A stretch of 64,000 bases of DNA from CAZLYF01 sp964586835 (GCA_964586835.1 CAZPIC010000010.1:1-64000), one strand, 5' to 3'; positions 25,847 through 35,430 are shown, numbered from the stretch's first letter. Notes: a model not told the origin generated them from the letters alone. Numbers and translations: made by a program.

Positions 25847-27205
25847 TCATCCTCCCTGCTGCTCGTACATGTCTTCAAACCTTGTATACTCATCAAGCCA
25901 GTGAAGCCTCACAGTGTCCAACGGCCCGTTTCGCTGTTTGGCAATGATCACTTCAGCGGTGTCGTCGTCCTCATCCGCGTCTTCGTAATAACTTTCCCGA
26001 TGTAAAAATACGACCACGTCGGCATCCTGCTCGATCGAGCCTGAATCACGCAGGTCCGAGAGAATCGGCCGTTTGGATGCCCTTTGAACGGGTGCCCGGG
26101 ACAGCTGAGCGCAGGCCAGGAGGGGGACCTTTAGCTCCAACGCGATGGATTTAAGCTTGCGGGAAATCTCACTGACCTCGTTCTGTCGGTTTTCCGCGCG
26201 ACCATCCGTTGACATCAGCTGCAGATAATCAACGACAATCAGGTCCAGCCCCTTTTCCATCATCAGGCGACGACAACGGCTGCGCAGCTGGGAGGGCGTA
26301 AGGCTTGAGGTATCGTCGATATAGAGCCTCATGGAGGCCAGCAGAGGAACCACCTTGGCCAGACTGACCCAGTCCTTTGTGCGCAGCGAACCTGAGCGGA
26401 CCTTGTGCGTACTGACCCTGGCTTCACTGCAGAGGATGCGCAGCGCGATCTGTTCACGAGGCATCTCAAGGCTGAAGATCGCCACGGCATGGCCTTTGCT
26501 TGCTGCATGGAAGGCGATGTTGGCAGCGAAGGCAGTCTTGCCCATGCTCGGGCGGGCGCCAACGAGTACGAGCTCACCCGCATGCAGGCCGGTCAGCGTC
26601 CAGTCGAGCCTTGAGAACCCGGTGGGAACGCCCATGATCTGGCCTTTGTTCTTGTCAAGCTCCTCGATCTGGGCATAGGTATCCCGGATGACTTCGCTGA
26701 TGGGCTTGAGTTGACCGCCGCCGGAGCGCCTCATCACGATATCAAAGATGCTTTTCTCGGCACCTGCAAGGATCTGGTCCAACTCATCGTGCTGCCTGTA
26801 AGAGTTGCGGGTGATTTCCTGCGAGGCTGCGATGAGCTTGCGCAGGGTCGATTTTTCAAGCACGATGTTGATATAGTGGCGGATGTTGACCGTCGTGGGT
26901 ACGAACTGAATAAGCGCCACCAGGTATTCCGTTCCACCGATGCCCTCAAGGGCTCCGGTCTTTGACAGGCGGGCATCCATGGTGACCAAATCCACAGCTG
27001 AGGCTTGGGCAGCGAGCGTTTGCGCTGCCTGGTAGATGGCCTGGTGGCGGGGTTCGTAAAAATCCTCCGCCTGAAGTGTCTCCGTGGCCTGGTTCAGCGC
27101 ACCGGGGTCTTGCATGAGCGCGCCAAGGACAGAGCGCTCAGCTTCCGGGCTTTGAGGCGGGGTCACGTCGCCAGGCGAAAGGAGGGGCGGCGTCCGTTCG
27201 GACAT
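25847..27205 (-). CDS. dnaB: Replicative DNA helicase DnaB
   Basis: DnaB is the hexameric helicase that unwinds DNA at the fork and contacts primase. The 452-residue product has the N-terminal helical domain (PEAERSVLGALM) and the RecA-like motor with Walker A GARPSMGKT (Lys223). It also has DLIVVDYLQLM (Walker B) and SKRPILSDLRDSGSIEQDAD near the end. Length and order are normal, with no intein. It follows rplI by 14 bases. Confidence 0.97.
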   Translation of the reverse strand: MSERTPPLLSPGDVTPPQSPEAERSVLGALMQDPGALNQATETLQAEDFYEPRHQAIYQAAQTLAAQASAVDLVTMDARLSKTGALEGIGGTEYLVALIQFVPTTVNIRHYINIVLEKSTLRKLIAASQEITRNSYRQHDELDQILAGAEKSIFDIVMRRSGGGQLKPISEVIRDTYAQIEELDKNKGQIMGVPTGFSRLDWTLTGLHAGELVLVGARPSMGKTAFAANIAFHAASKGHAVAIFSLEMPREQIALRILCSEARVSTHKVRSGSLRTKDWVSLAKVVPLLASMRLYIDDTSSLTPSQLRSRCRRLMMEKGLDLIVVDYLQLMSTDGRAENRQNEVSEISRKLKSIALELKVPLLACAQLSRAPVQRASKRPILSDLRDSGSIEQDADVVVFLHRESYYEDADEDDDTAEVIIAKQRNGPLDTVRLHWLDEYTRFEDMYEQQGG

Positions 27206-27219
27206 GGCTTTAAGACCTA

Positions 27220-27693
27220 TCAGCCATGCCGAGGCTGATCCTGTTGTTCAAAGGGGACGACCAGGACTTTCATGCGTGTGGAGAGTCCGGGATACAGCCA
27301 GACCATTGCCTCGGTTTCCCCGATGCTTCGGATAGGCTCTGATAGTTCGATTTTTCGCCTGTCAACAGCGACGCCATGCTGGCTCTCCAACGCGTCAGCG
27401 ATCTCCTGTCCGGTCACGCTTCCGTAAAGTCTGCCCCGTTCACCACATTTGGCCTTGAGCGCAATCACCTTGCCGCTGAGGGCGGACGCCAGGTCTTCGG
27501 CTGCGCGCCTGCGCTCGAACTCCTGCCTTCGATCGGACTCATTCTTACGCTCAATTTCCCTGATGGCAGATGCGCTCGCTTCCCTGGCCAAGCCACGCGG
27601 CAAGAGATAATTCCTGGCATAGCCGTCACTGACATTGACAACCTGGTTTCTCTTTCCGGTACCGGGAATGTCTTTCATCAGGATGACTTTCAT
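27220..27693 (-). CDS. rplI: 50S ribosomal protein L9
   Basis: L9 is a large-subunit protein with two rRNA-binding domains joined by a long helix. The 157-residue product begins with MKVILMKDIPGTGKRNQVV, contains the signature GYARNYLLPRGLA, and shows the C-terminal RLYGSVTGQEIADAL. The ribosome site AAAGGAGG is optimal. It sits between the DUF2232 gene and dnaB, as in many Bacillota, but without the usual gdpP gene in front. Confidence 0.97.
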   Translation of the reverse strand: MKVILMKDIPGTGKRNQVVNVSDGYARNYLLPRGLAREASASAIREIERKNESDRRQEFERRRAAEDLASALSGKVIALKAKCGERGRLYGSVTGQEIADALESQHGVAVDRRKIELSEPIRSIGETEAMVWLYPGLSTRMKVLVVPFEQQDQPRHG

Positions 27694-27717
27694 TCGGGTA
27701 TCCTCCTTTCTTGACCC

Positions 27718-28794
27718 TCATGACAAGGGGTGTTTGGTGGCTGCGCGCAGCTTCCGTGGATCAAAGAGCTGATCATACACACCGATGAACATGAGGATCG
27801 GCTGAAACAACACAAACAGCGCGATCGCAGTCAGCCATTTTGGAACCGCCCGCACTCCCCGACGGTTTTGAAGGGCATGGATCAAACTCAGCCCCTGAAC
27901 AGATTGGACGGCACTGAAGACATTGTACATCATTGTGCCGGCAAGATACAGCGTATTGCCCGCGGAGAGCCTGGTCAGCAGAGAGCCCAGCGCAAGGGTC
28001 CACAACAGCCGTCCGAATCGCCTCGGTACATGCCAGAGGGCAAAGGCGGGCATCAGCCGATCCCCGACATCCTCGGCATGGCTGCGTTTACGCTCAGCGC
28101 ATTGAAGCGCGGTGCCTGTGCCCAACAGCGACAGATAGATGCCGTAAGAGGATACAAGGGAGGGCACGAGGGATCTGAGCCACAGATCGATGCGCGTACG
28201 GATCTGATTGCTGAATTCTGCCAGGGCGTCAGGCAGAAAGAACACAGAGCCATCAGGGCTTGTGTGGATGTGGGCGCTGGGGTCCTGCCCCAGGGACAGA
28301 AGGCCGCTTCTTAGGAGCAGATACAAATAACCGTCCCGATCGCGCAGGCTGCCAAACGCCTCAACGGCAGCTTCAGATGCGGCCTCAAACGGCCTGCCCC
28401 CGCTGGCGGCCTGAGCCCACAGATAGAGGGCCAGGACGGAAAAAATGTAGGCGGCCAGGACGAAGGCAACCGTTTTCAGGAAGGGCAGCCTTTTTTCATG
28501 GCAAGCACAAAATACCAGCATGGCAGGGGAAAGGTACAGCATAGCGGCTGCTGCGGCTGGAACACCCGAAACATGCAGCAGGCCGGACATCAGCGCAAGA
28601 ATCGCCAACCCGGCATGCAGGGGCCCTCCGACCGCCGCAAGGAAAAAGAGGAGGAAGGGACAGGCAAAGAGAGCGAAACTGCTGAGGTTGATCAGCGCAA
28701 AGGGCAGAGATGCGAGCACGAAAACCAACACAAACACAATCGCGACCGTGACGGCCGCGATAGGTGAAAAGGCCCTGACCCCTGGTGTGCGCAT
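27718..28794 (-). CDS. DUF2232 (YybS-like) polytopic membrane protein
   Basis: This 358-residue integral membrane protein has about eight hydrophobic helices (for example VAIVFVLVFVLASLPFALI near the start and WLTAIALFVLFQPILMFIGV near the end). It matches the YybS/DUF2232 family by topology and by position ahead of rplI. The biochemical function of the family is unknown. It is the first gene of a four-gene minus-strand operon and has a consensus promoter and a GGGAG ribosome site. Confidence 0.8.
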   Translation of the reverse strand: MRTPGVRAFSPIAAVTVAIVFVLVFVLASLPFALINLSSFALFACPFLLFFLAAVGGPLHAGLAILALMSGLLHVSGVPAAAAAMLYLSPAMLVFCACHEKRLPFLKTVAFVLAAYIFSVLALYLWAQAASGGRPFEAASEAAVEAFGSLRDRDGYLYLLLRSGLLSLGQDPSAHIHTSPDGSVFFLPDALAEFSNQIRTRIDLWLRSLVPSLVSSYGIYLSLLGTGTALQCAERKRSHAEDVGDRLMPAFALWHVPRRFGRLLWTLALGSLLTRLSAGNTLYLAGTMMYNVFSAVQSVQGLSLIHALQNRRGVRAVPKWLTAIALFVLFQPILMFIGVYDQLFDPRKLRAATKHPLS

Positions 28795-28845
28795 ACGATC
28801 TCCCGCATTGACGTATAAAGACCGAAGCTTTCTGCAGCCCGGTTG

Positions 28846-28874
28846 ATTCTATCGAGAGGGTCTGTCGATGTCAA
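28846..28874 (-). promoter_or_regulatory. Promoter of the DUF2232-rplI-dnaB-yhaM operon
   Basis: On the minus strand a perfect TTGACA (28869-28874) and TAGAAT (28846-28851) are separated by 17 bases. They lie about 50 bases upstream of the DUF2232 start. Confidence 0.75.
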
Positions 28875-28889
28875 GAAGACGGAGGGTCC

Positions 28890-28919
28890 TTGCCTGGATC
28901 CCGGTCTTGAGGGTAAGAT
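28890..28919 (+). promoter_or_regulatory. Candidate hpt promoter
   Basis: TTGCCT (28890-28895) and TAAGAT (28914-28919) are separated by 18 bases. This is the same box type and spacing as the candidate ftsH promoter at 29632. The -10 match is moderate. Confidence 0.45.
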
Positions 28920-28930
28920 GTTATGAGTCT

Positions 28931-28992
28931 CGCCCCGACTTTAGATACAGGGGCGGGGCCTCCACTGCCTCCGGAACGGGAAGCCCGTCCGG
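28931..28992 (+). promoter_or_regulatory. Two leader hairpins before hpt
   Basis: GCCCCG (28932-28937) can pair with CGGGGC (28954-28959). A second stem pairs 28971-28980 with 28984-28992, with one bulged base and an AAG loop. Both fall in the predicted hpt leader, and the second ends about ten bases before the ribosome site. They may modulate translation or RNA stability. No T run is present. Confidence 0.35.
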
Positions 28993-29013
28993 GGTCTCTT
29001 GAAAGGAGAGCCC

Positions 29014-29577
29014 ATGGGAAACCTGAGCACCCTGTACGGGGATCTTTCGCGCGTACTGCTCACTGCAGCTGAAATTGAACATGCTGTCAGGGATCTGGGG
29101 AAAAAACTCACGGAGGACTACAGGGGCGGAGATCCCGTTTTCATCTGCATTCTCAAGGGAGCAGCGGTCTTTTTTTCCGACCTGATACGCTGTGTTGATT
29201 TGCCCCTGACGACCGACTTCATGGCGATCTCCAGCTATGGGACCAGCACAAAAACCTCCGGGGTCGTCCGAATCCTCAAGGACCTGGACCATGATGTTTT
29301 GGACCGGGACGTTCTTGTCGTGGAAGACATCGTAGACAGCGGGCTTACGCTGTCGTACATCCAACGCGTCATGGCTGACCGACGCGCCAGGTCTGTCCGG
29401 ATCGCCACGCTTCTGGACAAGCCTGAACGCAGGAAAACGGACCTCAGGGTGGACTACTCCTGTTTTCTGATTCCCAACGAGTTTGTCGTCGGGTACGGCT
29501 TGGATTATGCTGAAAAGTATCGCAACCTCCCCGAGGTCGGGATTCTTTCCCCGCGAATCTATGAAGGAAGAACTTGA
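29014..29577 (+). CDS. hpt: Hypoxanthine phosphoribosyltransferase
   Basis: This enzyme salvages hypoxanthine (and guanine) to IMP/GMP using PRPP. The 187-residue protein has the PRPP loop VVEDIVDSGLTLSY, the flexible-loop SSYG and the purine-binding DLRVDYSCFLIPNEFVVGYGLDY. The start at 29014 follows AAAGGAG by five bases, so an in-frame TTG at 28999 is ignored. It sits directly before ftsH, as in most Bacillota, but the tilS gene that usually precedes it is absent here. Confidence 0.95.
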   Translation: MGNLSTLYGDLSRVLLTAAEIEHAVRDLGKKLTEDYRGGDPVFICILKGAAVFFSDLIRCVDLPLTTDFMAISSYGTSTKTSGVVRILKDLDHDVLDRDVLVVEDIVDSGLTLSYIQRVMADRRARSVRIATLLDKPERRKTDLRVDYSCFLIPNEFVVGYGLDYAEKYRNLPEVGILSPRIYEGRT

Positions 29578-29631
29578 GGCTGAGCTCCGCGAATTTACAA
29601 GCTTTGGCAGCTCACAATCTGCCAGGGCGCA

Positions 29632-29661
29632 TTGCCTCAAATTCAACAGCCATGGTACAAT
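29632..29661 (+). promoter_or_regulatory. Candidate ftsH promoter
   Basis: TTGCCT (29632-29637), an 18-base spacer and TACAAT (29656-29661) fill the gap between hpt and ftsH. Transcription would start near 29668, giving a short leader before the GGAGGAGG site. Confidence 0.5.
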
Positions 29662-29694
29662 CAATAGCGATTTCCGATGGAGGAGGACCACGTT

Positions 29695-31587
29695 TTGCAG
29701 AAATCTCGCGGTATGCTGGGATACATTATCCTGATCGCCGCATTTGTCATGCTGGCCCTGATTATATCGGACAGCGTCGCTGTTCCGGCAAACCGCATCA
29801 CCTATCCGGAACTTCTTGAAAAGATCACTAGCGGAGAGATAGACCGTGTTTCCATCCGGGACAATGAGCTGGTAGGCCGGTACAAGGTCAGCCGAACGCC
29901 CCTGAGCGATTATCCCGCGCGCTATGACTTTAAGACAACGATCGGCAAGGATTTCATCGATACCGTCCGCATCATGCAGGCGACCTCCAGCGGCCTGCCC
30001 GTGGAGAAGGTGAGTGTCAGGGAGCTTTCCTTTGACATCGAGTACCTTCCCGCGCTCACGACGCCATGGTATCTGGAGATCCTACCTTTCCTCCTCCCGA
30101 TTGGACTGTTCGTGCTGTTGTGGTATTTCATGATGCGCCAGCAGACCGGCGGCAGCGGCAGGGTATTGAACTTTGGGAAAAGCCGCGCCAATCTGGCGGA
30201 CCCGTCAAAGAACAAGGTGACGTTCAGCGATGTGGCAGGTGCGGACGAGGAAAAAGAAGAGCTCAAAGAGATCGTCGATTTCCTGAAAAACCCGAAGAAC
30301 TACCTGGAATTGGGCGCGCGCATTCCCAAGGGAGTCCTGCTGGTCGGCCCTCCGGGCACAGGGAAGACCCTCCTTGCAAAGGCGGTCGCTGGGGAGGCTA
30401 AGGTTCCTTTCTTTTCCATCAGTGGCTCAGATTTTGTCGAGATGTTCGTTGGTGTTGGCGCAAGCCGCGTAAGGGATCTGTTCGAGCAGGCAAAAAGAAC
30501 AGCCCCCAGCATCGTGTTCATTGATGAGATTGACGCGGTTGGCCGGCACAGAGGGGCTGGGCTGGGGGGCGGACACGATGAGCGGGAACAGACCCTCAAC
30601 CAGTTGCTTGTAGAAATGGACGGGTTTTCCACAAATGAAGGCGTGATCGTCATGGCAGCTACAAACCGCAGAGACATCCTGGACCCCGCGCTGCTCAGGC
30701 CTGGACGCTTTGACCGCCAGGTTACGGTTCACTTTCCGGACATTGCCGGACGCGTGGCTATCCTTAAGGTGCATTCCAGGGGTAAGCCGCTTGCAGAAGA
30801 TGCGGATCTTGAGAACATCGCCAAGAGGACGCCGTTTTCAACCGGCGCAGACCTGGAAAATATTATGAATGAAGCGGCCCTTCTCGCCGCAAGAAACCGG
30901 CAGTCCAGCATCAGCCAGGTCCAACTCATTGAGGCGGTGGAGCGTGTGCAGATGGGCCCTGAAAAGAAAAGCCACAAGGTGCTGGAGGAAGACAAGCGGA
31001 TTATTGCCTACCACGAAGCGGGACATGCCATTGTAGGACACTTCCTGCCCCTTTGCGACGAGATTCATACCGTTACCATCGTTCCCAGGGGCGCTGCGGG
31101 CGGGTTCACCCTCTCTCTACCGGAGAAGGAGTTCGATATGCAAAGCAGAGCTCGCTTGCTTCAAAACATCGCCTATATGCTTGGTGGGCATGCAGCCATT
31201 CGGCTGATTGAGGGCGACGTCTATACGGGATCGCAATCGGATCTGAAGCGTGCCACCGAACTGTGCCGTCAGATGGTTACCCATCTGGGCATGAGCGACA
31301 ATATCGGCACGGTTTACCTTGGCAACGACCAGGAGATCTTTGTCGGCATGGAGTTTGGGCAGACGCGTGAATACAGCGAGCAGGTAGCCGCCGAGATTGA
31401 CGCGGAGGTGTCCTCCACTCTCAGCGCCTGCTACAAGCTTGCTTCCGATACCCTTGAAAGCCATTTGGACCGCCTTCACGGGCTTGCCACCATGCTCATC
31501 GAAAAAGAGACGATTACACGAGAAGAGTTCCTTGCGTTTATGGACACGGCCCCCCATGTGATCTCCGTCGACGGAACGGTCGGATAG
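29695..31587 (+). CDS. ftsH: ATP-dependent zinc metalloprotease FtsH
   Basis: FtsH is a membrane-anchored AAA+ protease that degrades misassembled membrane proteins and regulators. The 630-residue product has two membrane helices (about 5-25 and 110-130), Walker A GPPGTGKT from residue 218, Walker [11 protein letters not shown], and [20 protein letters not shown]. The zinc motif is HEAGH (440-444). I prefer TTG 29695 as start because GGAGGAGG is eight bases upstream. The ATG at 29677 overlaps that site. A short C-terminal tail follows the peptidase domain. Confidence 0.96.
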   Translation: MQKSRGMLGYIILIAAFVMLALIISDSVAVPANRITYPELLEKITSGEIDRVSIRDNELVGRYKVSRTPLSDYPARYDFKTTIGKDFIDTVRIMQATSSGLPVEKVSVRELSFDIEYLPALTTPWYLEILPFLLPIGLFVLLWYFMMRQQTGGSGRVLNFGKSRANLADPSKNKVTFSDVAGADEEKEELKEIVDFLKNPKNYLELGARIPKGVLLVGPPGTGKTLLAKAVAGEAKVPFFSISGSDFVEMFVGVGASRVRDLFEQAKRTAPSIVFIDEIDAVGRHRGAGLGGGHDEREQTLNQLLVEMDGFSTNEGVIVMAATNRRDILDPALLRPGRFDRQVTVHFPDIAGRVAILKVHSRGKPLAEDADLENIAKRTPFSTGADLENIMNEAALLAARNRQSSISQVQLIEAVERVQMGPEKKSHKVLEEDKRIIAYHEAGHAIVGHFLPLCDEIHTVTIVPRGAAGGFTLSLPEKEFDMQSRARLLQNIAYMLGGHAAIRLIEGDVYTGSQSDLKRATELCRQMVTHLGMSDNIGTVYLGNDQEIFVGMEFGQTREYSEQVAAEIDAEVSSTLSACYKLASDTLESHLDRLHGLATMLIEKETITREEFLAFMDTAPHVISVDGTVG

Positions 31588-31634
31588 ACGCATGAGTGGC
31601 CATGGTGCAAGCGCTCTTTCCCTGGAGGATGCCT

Positions 31635-32516
31635 TTGGCTGTGCCTGACTTACACGTCCATACCAACGCCTCCGATGGGTCTTTTTCCCCCTCCGAGGTC
31701 GTTCGTCGGGCAGCCGACAAAGGCATCGATATCCTGTCGGTCACGGACCACGATACGCTCCTTGGGCTCGAGGAAGCTCATCAGCACGCCGTAGGCCGGG
31801 GGATCCTCTTGTTTCCCGGTGTCGAGATCGGGGCCTGCGGGGACCGAGAGGTCCATATTCTGGGATACTTTGTACATTCCGCCATGGAAAGGCTGGCGAC
31901 GCTGCTGCAGCGCCTGGCACTGGATCGCGCTCAGAGGGCGGAAGCCTTCGCGCGCAAGCTTGAAAGGCTTGGTATTGCTCTTGGACCCTGGTGGAAAGCG
32001 CTCCCGGCCGGTGTTTCATTCAGCCGCCCGCTGCTGGCCAAAGCGTTGCTGGAGGCGGGACATGTGCGCTCTGTTGCCGAGGCCTTTGATACCTTAATCG
32101 GTGTCGGCAAACCCTCCTATGTGCCGCGCCTTCATATCCCCGCTGAAGAAGTGATCACCGCGCTTGTGCAAGACGGCGCTATCCCTGTACTCGCGCACCC
32201 CGGCCTCGTGTGGGATTCACTATGCGTTCCAAATGAACTGGAGGCCTGGGAAGAAGCGGGGCTGATGGGGATTGAAGCCTTCCATCCTGCGCACGATACC
32301 GAGACCTGCCTGTGGTTTGAAGCGTTAGCCCGAAAAAGGGGCCTGCTGGTGACCGGAGGCAGTGATTTTCATGATGGCTTACCTCCTCACGGTGATCTTG
32401 GACAGATGAACGCCGTTTGGAAGAATCACGACGTGGATGCGCTTGCGCTGGCAGAGCGCGCTGCGACAACCAGAGGCAAAGGATACCCGACATGCAGCAG
32501 AGCTACCGGCCACTGA
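31635..32516 (+). CDS. PHP-domain phosphoesterase
   Basis: This polymerase-and-histidinol-phosphatase (PHP) fold metal-dependent phosphoesterase belongs to the YciV/TrpH-like group, some of which hydrolyse 3',5'-nucleoside bisphosphates or short RNA 5' ends. Metal-binding motifs are visible: DLHVHTNASDG, VTDHDT, GVEIG, LAHPG and GGSDFH. TTG 31635 is preferred because GGAGG is six bases upstream, giving 293 residues. Starts at 31596 or 31629 are possible. The 3' end overlaps the VanW gene by 25 bases. The exact substrate is not shown by sequence. Confidence 0.85.
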   Translation: MAVPDLHVHTNASDGSFSPSEVVRRAADKGIDILSVTDHDTLLGLEEAHQHAVGRGILLFPGVEIGACGDREVHILGYFVHSAMERLATLLQRLALDRAQRAEAFARKLERLGIALGPWWKALPAGVSFSRPLLAKALLEAGHVRSVAEAFDTLIGVGKPSYVPRLHIPAEEVITALVQDGAIPVLAHPGLVWDSLCVPNELEAWEEAGLMGIEAFHPAHDTETCLWFEALARKRGLLVTGGSDFHDGLPPHGDLGQMNAVWKNHDVDALALAERAATTRGKGYPTCSRATGH

Positions 32517-34021
32517 CTCCGGAAAACCGCGGGACGGCGGGCAAAACAGGGAGAAGGCGTCGGAAATCCGGCGGGCCTCTTCTGATCCTCCTCGCCCTCC
32601 TTGTGGCTGCCACGGCCGCCCTTTTAGGGATCCGCGAAATGAAAGCCCGCTGGTTGCACGCGGAGATAGAGCCCTTCGAAAAAGTGTTCGCGCCAAACAT
32701 CAGCGTGGACGGTCTATCCATATCCGGGCTGACACCTCAAGAGGCCTTTGACCTTTTGTACGAAAACGCTGTCGAGCGCCTGAACAGCTGGTCACTAGCT
32801 CTGACGTATGGCGGTCACAGCTATATCACCCTTACCTATCAGCTGCTTGGCATGCAGGTGCCTGTAGAACAGTTTAAAAGCTTTTTGAATGAGGCTTGGG
32901 CGCTGACGCATACGGGAGATGCGCTTCAAAGGAAGCAGGCCTTGGATCGGCGAGACCAGGAACCCTATGTCGCGTCCAGCGCGGAAAGTGCGCTCGATGT
33001 CCAGCAGTTGGACACGATCCTTCGATCCATTGCCCAGAATATCCATCTCACTGCCGTTGATGCCACCCTTTTACAGTTTGTGCCGGATGCCAGAGAACCC
33101 TTCGTTTTTCAGGACGAGCGCTACGGCCTCTCCCTTGACGTGGAGCGGGCCCGAAGTGAAATCCTGTCTCTGGCTGCGATGGCCTCGGGGGGCATGTACG
33201 AACTGGTCCCGGATATTGTCCCGCCTCAGCTTACCCGGGCACAGCTTGAAAAGAACGTGTCCCTTCTGTCTACGGTCTCAACACCCATTGATAAAGGCTC
33301 CACGGAAAACCGCAACAATAACATCAGGGTATCCTTTTCCCGGATCAACGGCCTGGTTCTCAAGCCGGGAGAAACCTTCAGTTTTAACGGTGTGGTCGGC
33401 CCCCGGACATACAAAAACGGTTTCTTTGATGCGCTGGAATACGCATACGGTGACCTGGTCACGGGTGTGGGTGGCGGCGTGTGTCAGGCAAGCACCACCC
33501 TTTATCAGGCCGTCCTGCGTGCAAAGCTCAAGGTCACGGACAGGACGCCCCATTCCGACCCGGTCAACTATACGAGTAAAGGCCTGGACGCGACAGTATA
33601 TTACAGCAGCGGACGAAAAATTGACTTCAAATTCAAGAACTCCTCCGATGGCAACATTTATCTGACTGCTCATGTCGTTGCCGACAGCAACAACGCCAGC
33701 CGGCTTGCCTGTCTGATCTCGATCTATGGCCAGAGCCTTGGGGATGGAGTGGATTACAGGCTGAGCTCACAGGTGGTGGAAACGCTCAAGCCCTCCAGTG
33801 AGTTCATCTATAAAGTCGATGCGACAGGAGAACATGTGATTTTTTCCGACGAGACAAAACTGTATGCGAAGGCTAAGGACGGTTACGTCGTCCAGTCCTT
33901 TCTCCAACGCCATGAAAACGGGACCCTGGTCTCAGAAACCCTTGTATCCGTCGACACCTACCCCTCAAGGCAGGCGGTGTACTGGAAAGGCAAAACGACC
34001 CGGAAAACTGACAAGCCTTAG
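32492..34021 (+). CDS. VanW family membrane-anchored protein
   Basis: The 509-residue product has a short cytosolic, basic N-terminus, one membrane anchor (LLILLALLVAATAALLGI, about 28-45) and a long extracellular part. The region around 60-250 resembles the YoaR-type domain seen in other VanW proteins. The VanW domain follows (about 290-415), with LKPGETFSFNGVVGPRT and GVGGGVCQASTTLYQAVL. A beta-rich C-terminal domain of about 70 residues ends the protein. Despite the name, VanW has no proven role in vancomycin resistance, and its function in the wall is unknown. It overlaps the PHP gene. Confidence 0.87.
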   Translation: MQQSYRPLTPENRGTAGKTGRRRRKSGGPLLILLALLVAATAALLGIREMKARWLHAEIEPFEKVFAPNISVDGLSISGLTPQEAFDLLYENAVERLNSWSLALTYGGHSYITLTYQLLGMQVPVEQFKSFLNEAWALTHTGDALQRKQALDRRDQEPYVASSAESALDVQQLDTILRSIAQNIHLTAVDATLLQFVPDAREPFVFQDERYGLSLDVERARSEILSLAAMASGGMYELVPDIVPPQLTRAQLEKNVSLLSTVSTPIDKGSTENRNNNIRVSFSRINGLVLKPGETFSFNGVVGPRTYKNGFFDALEYAYGDLVTGVGGGVCQASTTLYQAVLRAKLKVTDRTPHSDPVNYTSKGLDATVYYSSGRKIDFKFKNSSDGNIYLTAHVVADSNNASRLACLISIYGQSLGDGVDYRLSSQVVETLKPSSEFIYKVDATGEHVIFSDETKLYAKAKDGYVVQSFLQRHENGTLVSETLVSVDTYPSRQAVYWKGKTTRKTDKP

Positions 34022-34065
34022 CGACTCTGCAAGCGGAGCTTGTGGCCGGAAACCGCAGGGATGGC

Positions 34066-34094
34066 TTGCTGCTAAGTGTTATTTTTGGTATTCT
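34066..34094 (+). promoter_or_regulatory. nadK-argR-recN promoter
   Basis: TTGCTG (34066-34071), a 17-base spacer and TATTCT (34089-34094) lie in the 93-base gap before nadK. Confidence 0.55.
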
Positions 34095-34114
34095 AATACA
34101 AATGGAGGCATCGC

Positions 34115-34984
34115 GTGGGGGCCGGAGTGTATTATATTTATGCCAATCCCCATAAGCCCGAGGCTGTCCTGGCCGCAAAACGCCTGGTCAGCCTACTTGT
34201 CGCAAAGGGGGAAAAGGTCTATCTGGACGACTGGCTTTTCAGCCTCCTGCAAATGGGTGTCCGCTGCCGCCTCCCAGATATTCCCCAGGATATCACCGCC
34301 ATCATTTCTCTGGGTGGCGACGGCACCCTGTTGAGGGTTCTGCCTGTGGCTGCTTTGCTGAGAGCGCCCGTGCTGGGCGTCAATATGGGCCGCGTCGGCT
34401 TTCTCCTCGAGACAGACAAGGATGAGCTGGACGCTGCTGTTGAAAGGCTTATCAACAGGGACTTCGTTGTCGAGGAAAGAATGATGCTGCGTTGCCGCGC
34501 AGGCTCCAACCCTGAAATGCTGGTCGTGAACGATGTCGCTCTGACCAGGGGTAGCCATCCTGGCAGCATCGAGGTGCGGGTAATGGCAGGAGACGAGCTG
34601 GTCTTCGACTGTCACGGAGACGGCGTATTGATATCTACCCCCACTGGGACTACGGGATACGCCCTCTCGGCAGGGGGGCCGGTCGTCTTCCCCACGCTTG
34701 AAAGCATGCTAGTGGTTCCTATCTGCTCGCACGTCGTCAGCCAGCGGCCTATCGTCCTACCAGCTGGCTTCGTGATACGGTTGATTGCCAGTGCTCCGGC
34801 AGGGATTTCCTACCAGGTCATCATGGACGGACAGGTGACATTACCGCTGACAGGGGATTTTTCAATCGAACTAAAAATAGCCGAAGAAAAAGCTAGGTTT
34901 ATCCGATACAAGGAGCAGGGCTTTTTTTCGCGGCTGAGGCAAAAACAGGCCCTATGGTCCAGTGAACGGGAGGAGTCACCATGA
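34115..34984 (+). CDS. nadK: NAD(+) kinase
   Basis: NadK makes NADP from NAD using ATP or polyphosphate. The 289-residue product has the GGDGTLLR motif (Gly67-Gly68-Asp69-Gly70), the VVNDVALTRG motif and the STPTGTTGYALSAGGP block. The start is GTG 34115, with GGAGG six bases upstream. The stop overlaps the argR ATG (ATGA). Position ahead of argR-recN is conserved in Bacillota. Confidence 0.95.
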   Translation: MGAGVYYIYANPHKPEAVLAAKRLVSLLVAKGEKVYLDDWLFSLLQMGVRCRLPDIPQDITAIISLGGDGTLLRVLPVAALLRAPVLGVNMGRVGFLLETDKDELDAAVERLINRDFVVEERMMLRCRAGSNPEMLVVNDVALTRGSHPGSIEVRVMAGDELVFDCHGDGVLISTPTGTTGYALSAGGPVVFPTLESMLVVPICSHVVSQRPIVLPAGFVIRLIASAPAGISYQVIMDGQVTLPLTGDFSIELKIAEEKARFIRYKEQGFFSRLRQKQALWSSEREESP

Positions 34985-35430
34985 AAAGCGCCAGACAGTC
35001 GACGATCCTTCGCCTGATTGAGGGACAAGACGTGAGAACTCAAGAAGAGCTTGCAGAGCTACTCAGGGAACGCGGGATCGCTGTCACTCAGGCAACGATC
35101 TCACGTGACATCAAGGAACTGAGGCTCTTGAAAGTCCTGTCCGCCGCGGGAGGATACAAGTATGCCACCGCAGGCCAGACAGAGCACGGGATCTCGGAGC
35201 GTTTTGTGCGGATGTTTGTCGACTCGGTACTTTCCATTGATTATTCAGGCAATATCGTGATCCTCAGGACCCTGTCAGGCAGCGCCAACGTAGCGGGAGA
35301 GGCCATCGATGGCATGCGCTTTGAGGAAATCCTGGGTACCATTTCAGGAGACAATACCATTTTTATCCTGGTCCGAAACGCACAAGACGCCCCAAACGTA
35401 GCGCAGAGACTTAGGGACATTGCCCGTTGA
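34981..35430 (+). CDS. argR: Arginine repressor ArgR
   Basis: ArgR is the arginine-responsive hexameric repressor/activator of arginine metabolism. The 149-residue product has an N-terminal winged helix (about 1-70, with TQATISRDIKELRLLK as recognition region). The C-terminal oligomerisation and arginine-binding domain shows ILGTISGDNTIFIL. GGAGGAG lies within the nadK end. No arginine biosynthesis genes are in the window, so it probably acts in trans. Confidence 0.95.
   Translation: MKSARQSTILRLIEGQDVRTQEELAELLRERGIAVTQATISRDIKELRLLKVLSAAGGYKYATAGQTEHGISERFVRMFVDSVLSIDYSGNIVILRTLSGSANVAGEAIDGMRFEEILGTISGDNTIFILVRNAQDAPNVAQRLRDIAR

Noticed and set aside
28931..28992. A known riboswitch in the hpt leader
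   Set aside because: The hairpins are too short and lack the conserved core of purine or PRPP riboswitches. Only generic secondary structure is supported.
17450..34021. Glycopeptide-resistance locus, suggested by VanY-like and VanW proteins
   Set aside because: There is no vanH, vanA/B ligase, vanX or vanRS-type pair nearby. The M15 peptidases and VanW lie in different operons more than 12 kb apart. These families are widespread in sensitive bacteria.
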